Made by a program: the position numbers and the translations under genes | In this document: in pieces, positions 6,411-8,802 of the stretch | Layout: each line of letters starts with the position of its first letter | Position numbering within the stretch: the first letter of the stretch is position 1 | The notes under the pieces: model-generated | Database searches by the model: none | What the model was told of the DNA's origin: nothing | Seen by the model: the letters and a program-made list of their open reading frames with translations, nothing else | DNA from: CAYMJK01 sp043101635 | GTDB taxonomy: Bacteria; Planctomycetota; Phycisphaerae; Phycisphaerales; UBA1924 | Direction: 5' to 3' | Length of the DNA stretch: 8,802 nt | NCBI GenBank assembly: GCA_043101635.1 | Contig: JBICIE010000332.1 | Span: 1 to 8,802 of the forward strand

Positions 6411-7670
6411 TCAGCCGCCGGGGATGGTCACCGGGCCGCGCGGCGTGCGCTTGATGGTCGGGCCGCCCTCATCATCCTCTTCTTCTTCCGGTGGGGCAAA
6501 GCCGGGCTCGGATCCGAACTCCTCCGTGCCCTGGCCCCACGAGCCGAAGCCCGCCAGCGTGAGGCTGAAGGCCTCGCCGCCCACGCCATCCCACATCGAG
6601 GCCCGCGGGCGGGTGTCGGGCGCTGTCGGGGCGCCGGTGAAGACCCAGCTTCCATCGCCGACCTCGATGGCGCCCCAGCCGAGCAGGTACGAGCCGCCCG
6701 GCTCCTGGATCGCCAGCACGACCGAGCCGCTGGGCCCGGTCGGGCCGGTCGGGCCCGAAGCCAGCGCATCGGCCGCGGAGTCGCCCATCGACTCGGCGGC
6801 GTCGAACATCTTCTTTGTCGCCCGCGCGATCGCCCGAACGCCATCGCTTGCGGCCGGCGAATCCTCGAGCGCTGACATGAGCCCGCGCATGGCTTCAATC
6901 GTCTGCGGATCATCCTGGGCCTCGGCCCCGGCGCCGGCGCCCATCTGGGCGAGGATGTTCTCCGCCGTCGGCTCACCCGACAGCCCGAGGGCCGCCTGGA
7001 TGTCGCCGGCGAGCTGCGGATCATCGTTGAGCACGGCGGTGAGCGCCTCGGACATCTCCTGCTCGAGCCGCGCTTCATCGCCGCCGTACTGCGCCATCAC
7101 GGTCATCAGCTCCGTGAAGGCCGCCATCACCTCCGGGGGCATCTGCGCCATCATGTCCTCGACGGCCGCGCCCATGTCGGCAGAGCTGCCAAGATCGAAC
7201 GCGCCGGCGCCCGGCGGCGGCTGGTTCGCCGAGACGAAGATCACGCGCACCTGCTCGATGTCCTCGGTCGCGCTGAACCACTCGCCGGTGAGCGTGAGCT
7301 GATCCAGCGTCTCCTGGGCGCTCGGCGTCAGCATGCCCTGCAGCGCGCTGTCATCGGCGGTGGCGATCGCATCGGCCAGGCGCACCACCGCGCGGGCCAG
7401 GCCGATGTCATCCTCGTACGGCGCAGCCTGCTCCGGGAACTTCACGCGCGGGTCCGCCTTCATCTCCTGCAGCAGCGCCACCGTGTCCACCGGCTCCGGC
7501 GGCGGGGGCGGCGGGGGAGGAGGCGGCGGGGGCGGCGGCGGAGGCGGGGGCGCCTCGCTGCACGCGGTCATGGTCGCCGGCAGGCCGATGGCGCCGGCGG
7601 CGACAGCCCCGAGGGCGACTACCCGGATGGTGATGGCCGCAGCGCTTGTGGTCTTAGTCCTTGGGTTCAT
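6411..7670 (-). CDS. Proline-rich predicted lipoprotein of unknown function
   Basis: I do not recognise this 419-residue protein. The N-terminus has basic residues, a hydrophobic Val/Ala/Gly segment (about 13-33) and a lipobox-like MTAC (34-37), so Cys37 may be lipidated and the protein tethered to a membrane facing outward. Directly after it come 18 consecutive prolines (41-58), probably a rigid spacer. The body (about 62-305) is acidic, Ala/Met/Glu-rich and predicted helical, including LARAVVRLADAIATADDSALQGML. A short collagen-like GPTGPTGPSGS (306-316) leads to a compact, possibly beta region (317-385; YLLGWGAIEVGDGSWVF), then an acidic tail (EEEEDDE, 395-401) and TIKRTPRGPVTIPGG. ATG 7670 lies inside the last codons of fabD (17-bp overlap), with GGAG (7678-7681) 7 nt upstream, so it is translationally coupled to fabD. 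No enzyme motif is visible. Its placement inside a fab cluster hints at an envelope role, but that is weak inference. Confidence 0.85.
   Translation of the reverse strand: MNPRTKTTSAAAITIRVVALGAVAAGAIGLPATMTACSEAPPPPPPPPPPPPPPPPPPEPVDTVALLQEMKADPRVKFPEQAAPYEDDIGLARAVVRLADAIATADDSALQGMLTPSAQETLDQLTLTGEWFSATEDIEQVRVIFVSANQPPPGAGAFDLGSSADMGAAVEDMMAQMPPEVMAAFTELMTVMAQYGGDEARLEQEMSEALTAVLNDDPQLAGDIQAALGLSGEPTAENILAQMGAGAGAEAQDDPQTIEAMRGLMSALEDSPAASDGVRAIARATKKMFDAAESMGDSAADALASGPTGPTGPSGSVVLAIQEPGGSYLLGWGAIEVGDGSWVFTGAPTAPDTRPRASMWDGVGGEAFSLTLAGFGSWGQGTEEFGSEPGFAPPEEEEDDEGGPTIKRTPRGPVTIPGG
7497..7550 (-). repeat. 54-bp tract encoding 18 consecutive prolines; G-rich on the opposite strand
   Basis: The minus strand carries 18 CCN codons in mixed CCC, CCG and CCT usage; the plus strand shows many runs of three to five G and could fold into G-quadruplexes. 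Mixed third bases suggest the proline run is kept by selection on protein sequence rather than being only a recent triplet expansion. Translation of such a run is known to need EF-P to avoid stalling. Confidence 0.85.
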
Positions 7671-8622
7671 CGTGGTTCTCCACCTTCACGGATCGATCGA
7701 TCCGGCGCATAAGGCCCGACAGCGTCTTGCCCGGGGCAAGCTCGAGCCATGATCCTGCTGGGGCTCCCGCTGACGCTCCCGATCCGCTCAAGTCCCCAGC
7801 CATGTTCCGGCACTCGGCGGCCCAGCGCACCGGGGCCATGAGCTGTTCGACGAGCCGGGCCTTGATCTGTTCCGGCTGGGGCGTGTGGGCCTGCGCTGTG
7901 ACATTGCTGTAGACCGGGCAGCGCGGGGCCCGGATCTCGGCTTTGGCGAGGGCCTCAGCCAGCCGGTCGGCGGCGGGCCGCATGATCGGGCTGTGGAAGG
8001 CGCCGGCGACCGGCAGCTTCGTCGCCCGCAGGCCCTTGTCGATCGCGATCTTCGCGGCCCGGTCGCACGCCGGCAGCGAGCCCGAGAGCACCACCTGCCC
8101 CGGGGCGTTGAAGTTGGCACCCACGAGCACATCGGCGCCCCGGGCCTGGTCGCAGATGGCCATCGCGGCCTCATCCTCAGCCCCGATGATCGCGACCATG
8201 CCGCTGGGCGCCGCCTCCGCGGCATCCTGCATGGCCCGGCCGCGCAGGGCCACGATCCGCAGGCCCGCCTCGAAGCTCATGGCGCCGGCGATGTACAGGG
8301 CCGTGTACTCGCCGAGGCTCAGCCCGGCGGTCGCGGCCAGCCGGATGTCGTTCTCGCTGACACCCTCGGAAGCCAGCAGCCCGCGCCAGCAGGCCACCGA
8401 GCAGGTGTAGATCGCCGGCTGGCTGATGTCGGTGCGGTTGAGCTGGTCCTCGGGCCCCTCGAAGCACAGCGTGCTCAGCGGCGCCCCGAGCGAGTCCCCG
8501 AGGATCCCGTCCGCTTCGGCAAAGACAGCCGCGGCCTCGGGCGAGCGGTCGCGCCAGGCCCGCCCCATGCCCACGAACTGGGCGCCCTGGCCGGGACACA
8601 GCACGATGGCGGGTTCGGTCAT
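7654..8622 (-). CDS. fabD: Malonyl-CoA:ACP transacylase FabD
   Basis: FabD moves malonyl from CoA to acyl carrier protein, supplying extender units for fatty acid synthesis in the cytoplasm. The 322-residue product is close to family length (about 310). Motifs: PGQGAQ (10-15), QPAI (68-71), the nucleophile elbow GLSLGEY with Ser102, Arg127 in ALRGRAM, catalytic His210 in AFHSPIM, Gln260 in EQLMAPVRW, and LELAPGKTLSGLMRRID near the end. The elbow reads GLSLG instead of the common GHSLG; the His there is not the catalytic one. A small Gly/Ser/Ala insertion (GDLSGSGASAGAPAGS) precedes the final motif. I chose the ATG at 8622 (MTEPAIVLCPGQG); an open frame to 8697 runs into the inverted repeat and is not family-like. 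No Shine-Dalgarno precedes the ATG, so it may be leaderless. The 3' end overlaps the lipoprotein gene. Confidence 0.97.
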   Translation of the reverse strand: MTEPAIVLCPGQGAQFVGMGRAWRDRSPEAAAVFAEADGILGDSLGAPLSTLCFEGPEDQLNRTDISQPAIYTCSVACWRGLLASEGVSENDIRLAATAGLSLGEYTALYIAGAMSFEAGLRIVALRGRAMQDAAEAAPSGMVAIIGAEDEAAMAICDQARGADVLVGANFNAPGQVVLSGSLPACDRAAKIAIDKGLRATKLPVAGAFHSPIMRPAADRLAEALAKAEIRAPRCPVYSNVTAQAHTPQPEQIKARLVEQLMAPVRWAAECRNMAGDLSGSGASAGAPAGSWLELAPGKTLSGLMRRIDRSVKVENHDEPKD

Positions 8623-8627
8623 GGGGG

Positions 8628-8633
8628 AGTGTA
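8628..8633 (-). promoter_or_regulatory. TACACT -10-like element just before fabD: possible leaderless promoter
   Basis: On the minus strand TACACT is followed by CCCCC and then the fabD ATG. It fits TANNNT, and a start site about 7 nt downstream would fall at or next to the ATG. The absence of any purine-rich ribosome binding site agrees with a leaderless transcript. No clear -35 is seen. A mirror copy of the element lies at 8750-8755 on the plus strand because of the inverted repeat. Confidence 0.3.
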
Positions 8634-8760
8634 GGGTTCTGGGACCTTCGGCGGGCGGGCGCAGCGCGGCCGGCGTTATCCGCCTCGCGATGGGCAATGG
8701 CGCTGGCCGCCGGCCGCGCTGCGCCCGCCCGCCGAAGGTCCCAGAACCCTACACTCCCCC

Positions 8761-8802
8761 ATGACCGAACCCGCCATCGTGCTGTGTCCCGGCCAGGGCG
8801 CC
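8761..8802 (+). CDS. fabD: Second, inverted copy of the fabD 5' end (first 14 codons), partial
   Basis: From ATG 8761 the plus strand reads MTEPAIVLCPGQGA, identical in DNA and protein to the start of the fabD gene on the minus strand, and continues off the window. It could be a divergent duplicate of fabD, a truncated fragment, or the product of a fold-back artefact. Only 42 bases are visible, so function cannot be judged. Confidence 0.5.
   Translation, partial: MTEPAIVLCPGQGA

Larger units (their letters stand above)
8581..8802. repeat. Perfect 95-bp inverted repeat around a 32-bp spacer, ending at the window edge
   Basis: The left arm 8581-8675 and right arm 8708-8802 are exact reverse complements; the centre is at 8691.5 and the spacer is 8676-8707. 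Each arm holds the first 14 fabD codons plus about 53 bp of upstream DNA. The right arm stops only because the window stops, so the true repeat may be longer. Perfect identity across coding and non-coding sequence means either a very recent inverted duplication or a fold-back chimera from amplification, sequencing or assembly. Confidence 0.97.

Noticed and set aside
5811..6875. Plus-strand open frame of 354 codons opposite fabG and the lipoprotein
   Set aside because: It crosses two real minus-strand genes and the intergenic hairpins and shows only GC-biased composition.
7885..8634. Plus-strand open frame of 249 codons opposite fabD
   Set aside because: fabD on the other strand has all catalytic motifs; this frame is its shadow.
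8623..8697. N-terminal extension of FabD to an ATG at 8697
   Set aside because: It would add 25 Arg/Pro/Ala-rich residues encoded by the inverted-repeat arm and spacer; FabD proteins normally begin just before the PGQGAQ motif, as from ATG 8622.

Overview
The window is very GC-rich and uniform in base use. It looks like a chromosomal stretch of a planctomycete, possibly a Phycisphaerae-like lineage. That placement is an inference. It rests on the compact ECF-type sigma factor with the QPTAxVHEAYLR / HFFA signature, its overlap with a large Ser/Thr kinase carrying a C-terminal TPR region, and a neighbouring secreted Gly-rich protein. No rRNA, tRNA, CRISPR array, transposase or phage gene is visible.

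Layout from left to right. (1) Positions 1-422, minus strand: the N-terminal part of a secreted Gly-rich protein, cut by the window edge. (2) Positions 423-591: a short divergent intergenic region with a hairpin and a weak promoter candidate. (3) Plus strand: an ECF sigma factor (to 1146) overlapping a membrane-anchored Ser/Thr kinase with TPRs (1133-3805). (4) Minus strand: a membrane-bound HAMP/SpoIIE-type phosphatase whose 3' end overlaps the kinase 3' end by 23 bp. Then, reading upstream on the same strand, come fabG, a proline-rich lipoprotein of unknown function, and fabD. (5) Positions 8581-8802: a perfect 95-bp inverted repeat around a 32-bp spacer. It copies the fabD upstream region and first 14 codons in the opposite direction and runs off the window end.

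The genes fall into two functional blocks. The sigma factor, kinase and phosphatase look like a signalling module: transcription control, an intracellular kinase domain with a probably extracytoplasmic TPR sensor/scaffold, and a membrane phosphatase with its own extracytoplasmic sensor region. The fabD-lipoprotein-fabG-phosphatase run on the minus strand is a partial fatty-acid synthesis cluster. It has an envelope lipoprotein inserted, and fabH and acpP are not seen.

The observations most worth following are the fold-back inverted repeat at the right edge (a real duplication or an assembly/amplification artefact) and two genes whose true starts appear to be ATC rather than ATG/GTG/TTG. For the phosphatase, the only conventional start would delete its first membrane helix, while an ATC lies 6 nt downstream of a strong Shine-Dalgarno sequence. 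The sigma factor shows a similar, weaker case. I saw no convincing wholly new system; the rest is recognisable families in a slightly unusual arrangement.
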